From the NCBI GenBank assembly GCA_021793155.1, contig JAJYTF010000026.1, positions 1 through 64,000 of the forward strand: 64,000 nucleotides of DNA, given 5' to 3'. Both the position numbers and the translations under genes were made by a program. Shown here piece by piece: positions 47,928 through 58,485 of this stretch (its first letter is position 1; every line of letters begins with the position of its first letter). This DNA comes from Pseudomonadota bacterium. Its GTDB lineage: Bacteria; Pseudomonadota; Alphaproteobacteria; Rhodospirillales; Magnetospirillaceae. Under the pieces are notes generated by a model, which had not been told where the DNA came from, ran no database searches, and saw nothing but the letters and a program-made list of their open reading frames with translations.

Positions 47928-49226
47928 ATGCCGATTTCTTCTCGCCTGAATACCGACCAGCGAGGCAGCATCGCCGTCCTTGGAGCCGTACTGTTCGCCG
48001 TCCTGATCGGAACGGCCGCGCTGGCGGTCGACCTTGGCAACTGGTACGTCGCCCGCGTCGACCTGCAGCGCACCGCCGACGCCGCCGCAATCAGCGGCGC
48101 TTTTGCCTATGCCGCCACCCCGAAGGCCGAGATCGCGGCCAATGCCGCCGCCGACACCGCTGAATTGAATGGCGCACAAGGGGCGTCGAGCCGCTCATGG
48201 CAGGCAGCGACCCTGACGCTGTCGGACAATGCCATAACCGTGCAACTGGTCCCCAGCCCCCGCAATCCGGCCGACCAGGCGGTGCAGGTGACGGTGTCGA
48301 ACCAGGTGCCGTTGCTCCTGGCGCAGATCCTGATCCCTGGTGGCGGGGCGACGATCGGCGCTTCGTCCTGGGCTGAAATTACCCCACCGGCCACGCCGGC
48401 CCCAGCCTGCGTGCTGGCGCTGGCCCAATCCGGCAATGGAGTGACCAACGACCTCAGCATCGGCGGCAATGCCACCCTGACCTTGAGCGGGTGCACCCTG
48501 CGCTCGGATGCGAGCATCGATGTTTTTGGCAGCGCCGGGGTCACCGCACTCGGCGCCTATGCGGCCGGGGGCATCAGCGGCAACATCAGCACGACGCCGA
48601 CAACGGGCCAACTGGTCGCCAATGCCGGCATCATCGCCGACCCCTACGCCGGCAACGAAGCCTTGCAGAATGCATTCAGCCAACTTGGCTCGGGCGGAGT
48701 CGGCGTCTCGGTAAGCCCCAACCAGAGCGTCACCCTGTCACCCGGAACCTATTCCGGCCTCGACATCAAGGGTACGGCAACGCTCAACCCGGGAACCTAC
48801 ATCGTCAACGGCCCGATTACCTTCGACAGCCAAGCCACGGTGCAGGGAAACGGCGTCACCATCATCGCCTCTGGTTCGGTCACAGTGAATGGCGGCGCCA
48901 CGCTCAACCTCGCCGCGCCGACCGGTGACGACGGCGAAGAGGGCGAGGGTGGCGCCTCTGGCATCCCGGGCGTGGTGTTAGCCAGCCCCAGCACCACTTC
49001 CGCAACCATCAACGGTGGCTCCTCGTCCGCCTTTCAGGGAGCCATCTATTTCCCCAACAGCAACATCACCTTCACCGGGAATTCGGCGAACGGAGCCAAC
49101 GGCTGCACCCAGGTGATCGCCTATAGCATCACCTTCAAGGGATCGGCCACGCTGGGTTCGTCCTGCAACAATGCCGGCACCACTCCCATCAACAGCGCCA
49201 ACAGCGGCGTCGCCCTGGTGCAATGA
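47928..49226 (+). CDS. TadG-like pilus-associated protein
   Basis: A 432-residue protein. The short basic N-terminus (DQRGSIAVLGAVLFAVLIGTAALAVDLGNWYVAR) is the Flp/TadE-TadG membrane anchor, followed by the classic LQRTADAAAISGA. The large remainder is low in charge and rich in Gly, Ser, Thr and Asn. It has repeated short strands (TLSPGTYSGLDIKG, TLNPGTYIVNGPITF, VQGNGVTIIASGSVTVNGG) suggesting a beta-helix or adhesin-like exported part. Start ATG 47928 places the anchor at the N-terminus; GTG 47850 is an alternative. It overlaps the next gene by 4 nt. No tadA/B/C, cpaB or rcpA genes are near. Confidence 0.8.
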   Translation: MPISSRLNTDQRGSIAVLGAVLFAVLIGTAALAVDLGNWYVARVDLQRTADAAAISGAFAYAATPKAEIAANAAADTAELNGAQGASSRSWQAATLTLSDNAITVQLVPSPRNPADQAVQVTVSNQVPLLLAQILIPGGGATIGASSWAEITPPATPAPACVLALAQSGNGVTNDLSIGGNATLTLSGCTLRSDASIDVFGSAGVTALGAYAAGGISGNISTTPTTGQLVANAGIIADPYAGNEALQNAFSQLGSGGVGVSVSPNQSVTLSPGTYSGLDIKGTATLNPGTYIVNGPITFDSQATVQGNGVTIIASGSVTVNGGATLNLAAPTGDDGEEGEGGASGIPGVVLASPSTTSATINGGSSSAFQGAIYFPNSNITFTGNSANGANGCTQVIAYSITFKGSATLGSSCNNAGTTPINSANSGVALVQ

Positions 49227-49717
49227 GGAGTCGGGCCGTCATGAAGGCATTTTCCAGCTTGTTGGCCGGCCTGGCCCGCGATCGGTCGGGTGTCGCCGCG
49301 GTCGAATTCGGTCTCCTGCTGCCCGTCTTCGCCCTCGTCTGCGTCGGCGCCATCGATTTCGGCCTGGCCTTCGACGCCAAGCTGAGGCTTGCCACGGCGG
49401 TCGGCGAAGGGGCGCAGTTCGCCTTCCTGAATGGGGCCAGCGTCCAGGCCTCACAAGTGCAGACGGTCGTCCAGAGCGCCTCCACGTTGTCCCCGCTGTC
49501 GGTCACGGTCACCTATAGTCCGAATTCCTGCTACTGTCTGGCCGGCTCGCCCGTCGCCCTGACCGCGCAGACCTGTGGCTCCAACTGCGCTAATGGGACG
49601 CCAGCAGGGAAATATGTCTCGATCGCAGCCACCTATACCTATCCCGCCATTTTCCCCACCTATGCCCTGCTGGCCAACCCGGTGCTCACCGAGACGGTGA
49701 CGGCGAGAGTGCAATGA
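49223..49717 (+). CDS. TadE-like minor pilin
   Basis: A 164-residue protein. The TadE signature follows a short positively charged leader: RSGVAAVEFGLLLPVFALVCVGAIDFGLAF, with the conserved Glu after the processing site. The mature part has four Cys (NSCYCL, TCGSNC) that may make two disulfides. It starts within the previous stop (ATGA) or at ATG 49241, and is coupled to the next gene. It probably acts as a pseudopilin-like subunit in Tad-type fimbriae. Confidence 0.85.
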   Translation: MRSRAVMKAFSSLLAGLARDRSGVAAVEFGLLLPVFALVCVGAIDFGLAFDAKLRLATAVGEGAQFAFLNGASVQASQVQTVVQSASTLSPLSVTVTYSPNSCYCLAGSPVALTAQTCGSNCANGTPAGKYVSIAATYTYPAIFPTYALLANPVLTETVTARVQ

Positions 49718-50121
49718 CCGGCTTGCGAAAGTTCCGCCGGGACCATGGCGGCGCGACGGCGGTGGAATTCGCCCTTGCCGCGGTGGCACTGGTTCTGTTC
49801 GTCTTCGGTGCCGAGGAAATGAGCCGCATGCTGTGGACCCAGCAGGTGCTCCAGTCAACCGCTACCGAAACCGCGCGCTGCCTGGCCATCGCCTCGGTAA
49901 CCTGCCCCGACGCCGGCGCCTATGCGGTGGCCGCCGCGGCGAAGCGCGGGCTGACAGACCTCCAGCCGGCCAATGTGGCGGTGTCGACCAATGACGCCTG
50001 CGGAAGCTCGATGGGCATCTTCACCAAGGTGACGATCACCTATGCTTTCACTCCCGTAACACCCGTCAATATTCCATCACCCACCGGCGGCCTGAGCGCT
50101 TCGGGCTGCTTTCCGCATTAA
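49714..50121 (+). CDS. TadE-like minor pilin
   Basis: A 135-residue protein. The leader and anchor GGATAVEFALAAVALVLFVFGAEEMSRML are followed by QQVLQSTATETARCLAIA, a TadE-type core. Cysteines at ARCLA, VTCPD, DACGS and SGCF could form disulfides. It overlaps the upstream gene (ATGA). The last gene of the three-gene group; it converges with the sigma-54 activator. Confidence 0.85.
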   Translation: MTGLRKFRRDHGGATAVEFALAAVALVLFVFGAEEMSRMLWTQQVLQSTATETARCLAIASVTCPDAGAYAVAAAAKRGLTDLQPANVAVSTNDACGSSMGIFTKVTITYAFTPVTPVNIPSPTGGLSASGCFPH

Positions 50122-50205
50122 GGCAGGTCTGCGATCATCCCGATCGTGGCGCCCAAGGGACGCCCTTGCGATGAAATCTTCCCCAAGCGGGCTAAGGGAG
50201 CATCG

Positions 50206-51651
<1,446 letters not shown>

Positions 51652-52016
51652 GTATTCCTTTGGACGTTCGTGGCGCCGGGGCTCCCGGTGTTCGATTCAG
51701 CCGGTGCGGCGCGCATCACCCATCACCCTTTTCCCGAGATAATTCAAATCCTCAGTTCGACCGAAGTCAACCCGCCTGGCGTCAAGAGAACCCAAAGCCA
51801 GTGCGGGGCATTGTGCAGCGTGAGGCGGTACCGAGATTTGCTTGCCCTGGCGCCATCTTTCGGCATGATGGCGCCGCGCTAGTGATGAAAATCCGGCCGA
51901 CGGTACCGTCACCATCGGCCGGATTCTCATCACAGTTCAATCAGTCGGCGGACCGCCTTATGCAGATGCTTGGTAACCAGGCGTCTGGGGCGGGCCACTG
52001 GAATTCGAGACGGACC
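51652..52016. other. 365-bp divergent intergenic region before hpnN
   Basis: The first 228 bp hold no recognisable gene or hairpin. The last part, 51880-52001, is the second full copy of the structured repeat and ends 15 bp before the hpnN start codon, so it would lie in the 5' leader of the hpnN-hpnK-hpnL transcript if the promoter is upstream of it. Confidence 0.5.
51880..52001. repeat. 122-bp structured repeat, copy 2
   Basis: Ungapped alignment with 2085-2206 over 122 positions. Hairpin 1 pairs 51883-51900 with 51915-51932 (one mismatch); the TGATG/CATCA ends here versus TGGTG/CACCA in copy 1 are compensatory. The inner stem of hairpin 2 pairs 51963-51973 with 51977-51987 with two wobble pairs. 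The linker CAGTTCAAT is conserved. Adjacent to the hpnN ribosome site. Confidence 0.8.
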
Positions 52017-54590
52017 ATGTTGCGACGACGGATCGTGGATATTGTGGACTGGTGCTGGCACCATGCGCGCCTGGTAGTGGTGGGCGCCATCGTCCTCACC
52101 GTCCTGCTGGGAGCCTATGCAGCCACCCATATCGGCCTCGACACCGACGAAAGCCATATGATTTCGGCGGATCTGCCGTTCCGCAAGGCGGAACAGGCGA
52201 CCGACAGGGGCTTCCCGCAGAACATGGACCTGCTGGTGGTGGTGGTCGACGGGCCGACGCCGGACCGCGCCGAACAGGCGGTAAACCAGCTGTTGGCTCG
52301 GCTGGAGGTGCGCCACGACCTGTTTCGCAGCCTGCGCCGGCCGTCCGAGGAAACCTTCTTCCGCAAGAACGGCCTGCTGTTCCTGTCGACCGAAGACCTG
52401 ACCGAACTGTCCGACCGGCTGGTCGCCGCGCAACCGCTTCTGGGCGCCCTGGCCCGCGACCCCAGCCTGCGGGGCATGCTGTCCTCCGTCAACCTGGCGC
52501 TGGAGGGCGCGGCCCATGGACAGATGGACGTGAAGGATCTGGAGCCCATGGTCGACCAGCTGGACCGGGTCGCGGCCCAGCTTGCGGTTGGCAAGGCGGC
52601 CGCGCCGCTGTCCTGGCAGAACCTGTTCGGCCCTGCCGGCATGCAGGATACTCCGCGCCGCTTCCTGCTGGCCCAGCCGATCCTGAAATACGGCGAACTG
52701 GTCGCCGGTCGCCAGGCCTCCGACGCGATAAGGCAGGCAGCGGACAATCTGGGGTTCACCTCGGCCAACGGCTACCGGATCCGCCTGACCGGATCGGTAG
52801 CCTTGGCCGACGCCAATTTCGCCACCGTCACCGAAGGCGTCGAAGTCTCGGCGCCGCTGATGCTGCTGGCCGTCTGCGTCCTGCTCTACCTGGCCGTCCG
52901 CTCGGCCGGAGTAGTGGCCGCCATCCTGCTTTCGCTGCTGGTCGGACTGGTGGCCACCGGCGCCTTCGCCGCGGCCACCGTCGGGACCCTCAATCCCATC
53001 TCGGTGGCTTTCGCGGTGATGTTCGTCGGCATTGCCGTCGATTTCGCTATCCAGTTCGTCGTGCGCTACCGTGACGAGCGCTATCGCCTGAGCCAACCGG
53101 TCCTGGCGCTGCGGTCCTGCGCCGCCGAAATGGCGGCACCGCTGACCGTCGCGGCGACCACCACCGCAGTGGGGTTCCTGTCCTTCCTGCCGACCGAGTA
53201 CACCGGCGTCTCGCAATTGGGCCTGATCGCCGGCGGCGGCATGATCATCGCGCTGGTCGTCGACTTCACCCTGCTGCCGGCGCTGCTTGCCTTGCTGCAC
53301 CCTCCACCGGAAAAGGCGCCGGTCGGGCTGCCTCTCGCCAAAGTCGACGGCTGGCTGGCCCGGCATTGTCTGCCCGTGGTCGGGGTGTCCGCCATCCTTG
53401 CCGCGGCCGGCGCTGCCGCCTTGCCGTTCCTGCCGATGGACTTCAATCCGCTGAACCTGCAAAACCCGAAGGCGGAGGCCGTATCCACCTTCATGGAGCT
53501 GAGCCACGACCCGGAAAGCACCGCCTATGCCATCAGCGTGCTGGAGCCTTCGGTAACTGCGGCGTCCAGCCTTGCCGAACGTCTGGACCGTCTGCCGGAG
53601 GTCCGGCGAACCATGACCATCCAGACCTTCGTCCCGGACCAGCAGGATCAAAAGCTGGCCATCATCGACGATCTGTCGGCCCTCCTCGGTCCGACCTTGA
53701 ACCCCATCGAGACACGCCCCCCGCCCAGCGGCGAGGAACTGGTGACGGTCCTCGGCACTACCGCCGACAAACTGGAAGTGGTGGCGAAGGGGCAGGACCC
53801 CATGCACAATCTGGCTCAGCACCTGAGGCAGGTGGCGGCGGCCGGGCCGGCCTCGGCCGAGGCGTTGCAGAAGGCGCTGGTCACCGGGTTGCCGGGCCAG
53901 TTGGACGACTTGCGCCGCATGCTGTCGGTCAAGGCGATTACCTTCAAGACCCTGCCCCCCGACCTGGTGCGCGAATGGATCAGCCCCGACGGCAAGGCGC
54001 GCATCCAGATCTTGCCGAAGGGCGACATGCAGGATGAGAAGGCGCTCACCCGCTTCGTCAAGGCAGTGCGCGCCATTGCGCCCAACGCATCGGGAATGCC
54101 GGTCTCCATCGAGCAATCGGGCACTGTCGTGGTCCATGCCTTCACCAAGGCGGGACTTACGGCCCTGTTGGCAATCGGCATCCTCCTATGGATCATGCTG
54201 CGGCGGGTCCGTGACGCCGTTCTGGTGCTGCTGCCGCTGGCCATGGGTGCGCTGTATACCGTCATCGGCTGTGTGGCGACCGGGCTGGCGATCAATTTTG
54301 CCAACATCATCGCCTTGCCACTGCTGCTGGGGATCGGCGTCGCCTTCAACATCTATTTCGTCGTCAACTGGCGGCAGGGCTTGACGGGCCACCTCGAGTC
54401 GGCGACAACCCGAGCGGTGCTGTTCAGCGCGCTGACCACGGGCTCGGCCTTCGGCAGCCTTGCCCTGTCGCCGCATCTGGGCACGGCCTCCATGGGACTG
54501 CTGCTGTTCTTGTCGCTCGGGCTGTCGGTCATCACCACGTTCATCGTATTGCCCGCATTGTTCTGCGCCATGGGAAGACTGAAGCGATGA
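52017..54590 (+). CDS. hpnN: HpnN, RND/MMPL-family hopanoid transporter
   Basis: An 857-residue inner-membrane protein of the MMPL superfamily. A first helix (VVVGAIVLTVLLGAYAATHIGL), a periplasmic domain, a five-helix block with VMFVGIAVDFAIQFVVRYRDER, a second periplasmic domain and a final block from about 705 make up the length expected for HpnN. HpnN moves hopanoids to the outer membrane in Rhodopseudomonas (family knowledge). ATG 52017 follows GAGACGG. It overlaps hpnK by 4 nt and heads hpnN-hpnK-hpnL. Confidence 0.93.
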   Translation: MLRRRIVDIVDWCWHHARLVVVGAIVLTVLLGAYAATHIGLDTDESHMISADLPFRKAEQATDRGFPQNMDLLVVVVDGPTPDRAEQAVNQLLARLEVRHDLFRSLRRPSEETFFRKNGLLFLSTEDLTELSDRLVAAQPLLGALARDPSLRGMLSSVNLALEGAAHGQMDVKDLEPMVDQLDRVAAQLAVGKAAAPLSWQNLFGPAGMQDTPRRFLLAQPILKYGELVAGRQASDAIRQAADNLGFTSANGYRIRLTGSVALADANFATVTEGVEVSAPLMLLAVCVLLYLAVRSAGVVAAILLSLLVGLVATGAFAAATVGTLNPISVAFAVMFVGIAVDFAIQFVVRYRDERYRLSQPVLALRSCAAEMAAPLTVAATTTAVGFLSFLPTEYTGVSQLGLIAGGGMIIALVVDFTLLPALLALLHPPPEKAPVGLPLAKVDGWLARHCLPVVGVSAILAAAGAAALPFLPMDFNPLNLQNPKAEAVSTFMELSHDPESTAYAISVLEPSVTAASSLAERLDRLPEVRRTMTIQTFVPDQQDQKLAIIDDLSALLGPTLNPIETRPPPSGEELVTVLGTTADKLEVVAKGQDPMHNLAQHLRQVAAAGPASAEALQKALVTGLPGQLDDLRRMLSVKAITFKTLPPDLVREWISPDGKARIQILPKGDMQDEKALTRFVKAVRAIAPNASGMPVSIEQSGTVVVHAFTKAGLTALLAIGILLWIMLRRVRDAVLVLLPLAMGALYTVIGCVATGLAINFANIIALPLLLGIGVAFNIYFVVNWRQGLTGHLESATTRAVLFSALTTGSAFGSLALSPHLGTASMGLLLFLSLGLSVITTFIVLPALFCAMGRLKR

Positions 54591-55459
54591 AACGCCTGAT
54601 CGTCACCGCCGACGATTTCGGCCGCTGCCTGCCGATCAACGAAGCCGTTGAAGATGGCCATCGCAACGGCATCCTGACCGCCGCCAGCCTGATGGTGACC
54701 GGCGACGCGGCCGACGACGCGGTGCGTCGGGCCCAGCGGCTGCCCGGCCTGTCGGTGGGTCTCCACATCACCCTGGTGGACGGCGAGCCAGTGCTGCCTC
54801 CGGCCCAGGTTCCCGACCTGGTGGAGGCCGACGGACGGTTTACCCACCGCCTGGTGGCGCTGGGAGCCCGGATCTTCCTGGACCGCAATGTCCGGCGCCA
54901 GGCCGAGGCCGAACTGCGGGCCCAGTTCGAACGGTACAAGGCGACCGGTCTTCCGCTCGGTCATGTGGACGCCCATCATCACTACCACCTGCATCCCACC
55001 GTGTTCGACCTGGTCCTTGACCTGGCGGTCGAATTCAGCGCGCCGGCGATTCGCGTTCCGTGGGAACCGCCGCTGGCCTCGTGGCGGGCGCGGCGCGAGG
55101 GGGTCGGCAGGCGCCTGGCCAATGCCCTGTTCCATCTGCGCCGGACCCAGCGCATGCGGCGCAAAGCGCAGCAGGCCGGGCTGCTCGTCAATGACCGGGT
55201 GTTCGGTGTGAACGACTCTGGGGCCATGGACGCCGACCGCCTTTGCGACTATCTGGCTGCATTGCCCGACGGGCTCAACGAGATTTATTGCCACCCCGCC
55301 ACGCGAACCTGGAACGACTATCCGATGCCCCCCAGCTACAATTGTGTCGATGAATACCTGGCCCTGGTCCATCCCAAGGTCCGCCAACAACTGCAGCGGC
55401 ACGGCATCATCCTGACCAGCTTCGCCCTGGAAGCCGCGGCAAGGGAAAAGGCGGCCTGA
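54587..55459 (+). CDS. hpnK: HpnK, hopanoid-associated sugar deacetylase (YdjC/ChbG family)
   Basis: A 290-residue deacetylase. The metal and catalytic motifs are VTADDFGRC (Asp8-Asp9), HITLVDGEP and GHVDAHHHYHLHP. HpnK removes the acetyl group from the N-acetylglucosaminyl hopanoid formed by HpnI, giving glucosaminyl-BHT, before HpnJ acts. Coupled to hpnN and, through a one-base overlap, to hpnL. The presence of hpnI and hpnJ nearby completes the pathway. Confidence 0.94.
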   Translation: MKRLIVTADDFGRCLPINEAVEDGHRNGILTAASLMVTGDAADDAVRRAQRLPGLSVGLHITLVDGEPVLPPAQVPDLVEADGRFTHRLVALGARIFLDRNVRRQAEAELRAQFERYKATGLPLGHVDAHHHYHLHPTVFDLVLDLAVEFSAPAIRVPWEPPLASWRARREGVGRRLANALFHLRRTQRMRRKAQQAGLLVNDRVFGVNDSGAMDADRLCDYLAALPDGLNEIYCHPATRTWNDYPMPPSYNCVDEYLALVHPKVRQQLQRHGIILTSFALEAAAREKAA

Positions 55460-56406
55460 TGGGGGCTTTTTTCCGTATCCTGCTGGTCTTCGCCGTGATC
55501 GCGGCCGGCTGGTATTTCCGCGGCGGCTTCGGCGATGTCGGCGCCGCCTTGCAGGCCGCCGGCTGGTTCGCCGTAGCGGCAATCGCCGCCTACCATGTGG
55601 GCCCGCTGACGCTCTGCGGCGTAGCCTGGCGCTCGCTCCATCCGGGCGGCGTTGCCGGGGAATTCATCCTGAGCCGCTGGGTCCGCGAAGGAGTCAGCGA
55701 GATCGCCGGATTTCTGCCGCTGTCCGGAGAACTGGCGGGCGCGCGGGTGTTGACCCAGCGCGGCATCCGCACGGCCATGGCAGCCGCGCTTACCGTCGTC
55801 GACGTCACCGCCGAAGTGCTGGCCCAGTTCCTTTTCACCCTGATCGGCGTCGGCCTGTGGCTGTGGCGCCATCCCGCGGCGGAAGTGGTGCATTGGAGCC
55901 TCATCGGCCTTGCCCTCAGCCTGCCGGTCCTCGTCGCTCTGGTCTTCGCCCAGCGGTCGGTGCTGATGCGCTTCGTCGAGACGCTGCCGTCACGCCTCCT
56001 GCCCAAGGTATGGCAGGCCCCCGACATCGAGGCAGGGGTCCACGCGGCCATTTCCGCCATTTATTCCAATCGCCGGCAGGTAATGCGGGCGGTGGGCATT
56101 CATTTCGCGGCCTGGCTGCTGAGCACCGGCGAAGCCGGGCTGGCCTTGCTTCTGCTTGGCCATCCCCTGCCCCTGGCCGATGTGGTGGCGATGGAAAGCA
56201 TCATCTTCGCCATCCGCAGTTCGGCCTTCATCATCCCCGGCGCCGTCGGCGTGCAGGAGGGCGGCTATGTCCTGGTCGGCGCCGCGCTCGGCCTGCCGCC
56301 CGACGTGGCCCTGGCCGTGTCGCTGCTCAAGCGCGGGCGCGAACTGCTGCTGGGATTGCCCGCGCTGTTCGCCTGGCACTTCGCCGAACAGCGCGGCTCG
56401 ATATAA
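55459..56406 (+). CDS. hpnL: HpnL, hopanoid-associated membrane protein
   Basis: A 315-residue polytopic protein with about seven or eight membrane segments, related to the lysylphosphatidylglycerol synthase transmembrane (LPG_synthase_TM) superfamily. Landmarks are FLPLSGELAGARVL, AFIIPGAVGVQEGGYVLVG and SLLKRGRELLLG. Its role is not settled; location with hpnN and hpnK suggests transport or a membrane step. ATG 55459 overlaps the hpnK stop. Confidence 0.9.
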   Translation: MGAFFRILLVFAVIAAGWYFRGGFGDVGAALQAAGWFAVAAIAAYHVGPLTLCGVAWRSLHPGGVAGEFILSRWVREGVSEIAGFLPLSGELAGARVLTQRGIRTAMAAALTVVDVTAEVLAQFLFTLIGVGLWLWRHPAAEVVHWSLIGLALSLPVLVALVFAQRSVLMRFVETLPSRLLPKVWQAPDIEAGVHAAISAIYSNRRQVMRAVGIHFAAWLLSTGEAGLALLLLGHPLPLADVVAMESIIFAIRSSAFIIPGAVGVQEGGYVLVGAALGLPPDVALAVSLLKRGRELLLGLPALFAWHFAEQRGSI

Positions 56407-56409
56407 GAC

Positions 56410-56482
56410 TGTCATCCCGAACGATGTGACGGATCTCCTCGGGCCAAGGAGATCCTTCGGCCGTCGCGCCCTCAGGACGACA
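56410..56482. repeat. Palindromic dispersed repeat, copy A
   Basis: It begins GTCATCCCGAACG and ends AGGACGACA, with GGATCTC and GAGATCC inside. The same layout is at 63246-63316 (GTCATCCCGAACG ... GATCTC ... GAGATCC ... GGATGACA). It lies between convergent hpnL and the thioesterase and may act as a terminator. Confidence 0.6.
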
Positions 56483-56493
56483 AAAGGGCCGGC

Positions 56494-56919
56494 TCAGCCT
56501 GCGGTCAACTCGACCAGCCGCGCCCGCAAAGCCTCGGGCAGCGGTGTCGATCGGCGCGTCTCGTCATCCGTCAGCACCATTACCGACTGGGCCGAAGCCA
56601 CGCAGCGCTCGGCAACGAACAGCCCCTGCCCCAAGGTGAAGGAACTGCGCCCGACCGCCAGCACCGTCGTGCCGATGTCGACCTCTCCCGGCCACATTAT
56701 CTCGGCTCGGTAATCGAGGATCAGCCGGGCGATCACGAAGGAGCAGCCGACCGGCAGCAGCGGGATCAGGAACTGGACCCGGCCGGTCTCGCAGAAGGTG
56801 GCGAAGACCGCGTTGTTGACATGGCCCTGGCGATCGGTGTCGCCGTAGCGCAGCACGTCGCGCGCCCACAAGGGAAAGCGGGCGCGCTCGGCGAGATTGG
56901 TGTCGGGTATCGGTGTCAT
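56494..56919 (-). CDS. Hotdog-fold acyl-CoA thioesterase
   Basis: A 141-residue 4-hydroxybenzoyl-CoA thioesterase-like protein: RYGDTDRQGHVNNAVFATFCETGR contains the catalytic Asp and the GHVNN motif, followed by DYRAEIMWPGEVDIGTTV. It hydrolyses acyl-CoA; the substrate is unknown. It stands inside the hopanoid locus between hpnL and hpnJ but on its own, and could be coincidental. ATG 56919 (MTPIPD) with GAGAGAGG upstream; upstream in-frame sequence extends into the palindromic repeat. Confidence 0.88.
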   Translation of the reverse strand: MTPIPDTNLAERARFPLWARDVLRYGDTDRQGHVNNAVFATFCETGRVQFLIPLLPVGCSFVIARLILDYRAEIMWPGEVDIGTTVLAVGRSSFTLGQGLFVAERCVASAQSVMVLTDDETRRSTPLPEALRARLVELTAG

Positions 56920-56946
56920 CCTGCCGTGCCTCTCTCCGGCAACATG

Positions 56947-57044
56947 CTTCGAGACGGCCGCGCTACCGCGCGGCCTCCTCAGCATGAGGACTTCTACGAC
57001 GATAGATCGTTCTGAGGAGCGACGCCTGGCGTCGCGTCTCGAAG
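56947..57044. repeat. Palindromic dispersed repeat, long form
   Basis: CTTCGAGACG at 56947-56956 is the inverted complement of CGTCTCGAAG at 57035-57044. CCTCCTCAGC and CTGAGGAGC are inverted inside, and a GGCCGCGC...GCGCGGCC stem lies in the left half. It occupies the gap between the thioesterase start and the hpnJ stop. Confidence 0.6.
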
Positions 57045-57057
57045 GACGCCGACGGCG

Positions 57058-58485
57058 TCACGCCGCCTCGCAGTCGCCGTGCCGAGTTCGCAGGAAGCGG
57101 AAGAATTCGGCCCCTTCGCGCAACCGGCGCTTGGTCATGTCCCAGCTTTTCAGCATCTCGAAGGTGATTTCGGCGATCTTCTTCGGGCGGAAATAGAAGG
57201 CCTTGTAGAACTCGGCCAGCGACTCGAAAATTTCTTCCGATGACAGGTGCGGATAGTTGAGCGCCGCGATCTGGAGGCCGTTGTCCTGGACCAGATCACC
57301 ATCCTTCAACCAGCCGTTTTCGCGGGCCTGCTTATAGAGCGCAGTGCCCGGATAGGGTGCGGCCAGCGACACCTGGATGGTGTGCGGGTTGATCTCCTTG
57401 GCGAACTGGATGGTCTGCTTGATGGTCTCGCGAGTCTCGCCGGGCAAGCCGACGATGAAGGTGCCATGGATGGCGATGCCCAGCTTGTGGCAATCGGCGT
57501 TGAAGCGCCTGATGATCTCGATCTTGGTGCCCTTCTTGATGTTGTTCAGGATGTCCTGAACCCCGGACTCATAGCCCACCAGAAGCAACCGTAGGCCGTT
57601 CTCCTTCAGGATCTTCAGCGTCTCGTAGGGCACGTTGGGCCGCGCATTGCACGACCAGGTGATGCCCAGCTTGCCGAGGCCCCGGGCAATCTCCTCGGCC
57701 CGCTCGTGGTTGTCGGTAAAGGTATCGTCGTCGAAGAAGAACTCCTGCACCTGCGGGAACATCTTCTTCATCAGTGCCACTTCCTCGACCACCTTGGCCG
57801 GGCTGCGGGTGCGATAGGTGTGTCCGCCGATAGTCTGCGGCCACAGGCAGAAGGTGCATTTCGCCCGGCAGCCGCGGCCGGTATAGAACGACATGTAGGG
57901 GTATTTCAGATAGCCGATGAAGTAGTCCTCGACCACCAGGTCGCGGTGATAGACCGGTGTCACCATGGGCAGCGCGTCCATGTCGTGGATCTGCGCCCGG
58001 TCCCTGTTGTGGACGATCTTGCCATCCTTGCGCCAGGTGATGCCGTCCACTTCCTCGAAGGGCCTGCCCTCGGCAATTTCCTTGATGGTGTAGTCGAATT
58101 CGTGCCGGGCGACGAAATCCACCAGTTGGGACGCCTCCAGGGACGGTTCCGGCAGCGTCGCCACATGGGCGCCGACAAGGCCGACCATCATGTTCGGATT
58201 GGCTTTCTTCAGCGCCTCGGCCACCTGGATATCGGAGTGGAAGGTCGGCGCGCTGACATAAAGGATGGCCAACTCGAAATCCTTGGCCTGCGGCAGGATC
58301 TCGTCGAGGGAAAGGCCGCGCGCCGGGGCGTCGATCAGCTTGCTGTGCGGCACCAACGCCGCTACCTGGGCCAACCAGGTGGGATACCAGAACGACCTCA
58401 CCTCGCGCCTGGCCTGATAGCGCGATCCGGCGCCACCATCGAAGCCTTCATAGGAGGGCGGATTGAGGAACAGCGTCTTCTTCAT
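57058..58485 (-). CDS. hpnJ: HpnJ, hopanoid radical SAM enzyme (cyclitol-ether ring contraction)
   Basis: A 475-residue B12-binding-type radical SAM protein. The cobalamin-like N-terminal domain covers about 1-180, with VGLVGAHVATLPE. The [4Fe-4S] motif is GRGCRAKCTFC (Cys206, 210, 213), followed by DDTFTDNHERAEE and the radical SAM barrel. HpnJ converts glucosaminyl-BHT into BHT cyclitol ether. Start at 58485 (MKKTLFLNPP) overlaps the hpnI stop (ATGA). Longer in-frame sequence lies within hpnI and is discarded. Confidence 0.94.
   Translation of the reverse strand: MKKTLFLNPPSYEGFDGGAGSRYQARREVRSFWYPTWLAQVAALVPHSKLIDAPARGLSLDEILPQAKDFELAILYVSAPTFHSDIQVAEALKKANPNMMVGLVGAHVATLPEPSLEASQLVDFVARHEFDYTIKEIAEGRPFEEVDGITWRKDGKIVHNRDRAQIHDMDALPMVTPVYHRDLVVEDYFIGYLKYPYMSFYTGRGCRAKCTFCLWPQTIGGHTYRTRSPAKVVEEVALMKKMFPQVQEFFFDDDTFTDNHERAEEIARGLGKLGITWSCNARPNVPYETLKILKENGLRLLLVGYESGVQDILNNIKKGTKIEIIRRFNADCHKLGIAIHGTFIVGLPGETRETIKQTIQFAKEINPHTIQVSLAAPYPGTALYKQARENGWLKDGDLVQDNGLQIAALNYPHLSSEEIFESLAEFYKAFYFRPKKIAEITFEMLKSWDMTKRRLREGAEFFRFLRTRHGDCEAA

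Noticed and set aside
51652-52016. RpoN-type promoter for hpnN controlled by the divergent activator
   Set aside because: No TGGCAC-N5-TTGC-like sequence with correct GG/GC spacing was found.
51930-54137. 735-codon minus-strand frame
   Set aside because: Antisense of hpnN; low-complexity Gln/His/Arg/Gly composition and no domain.
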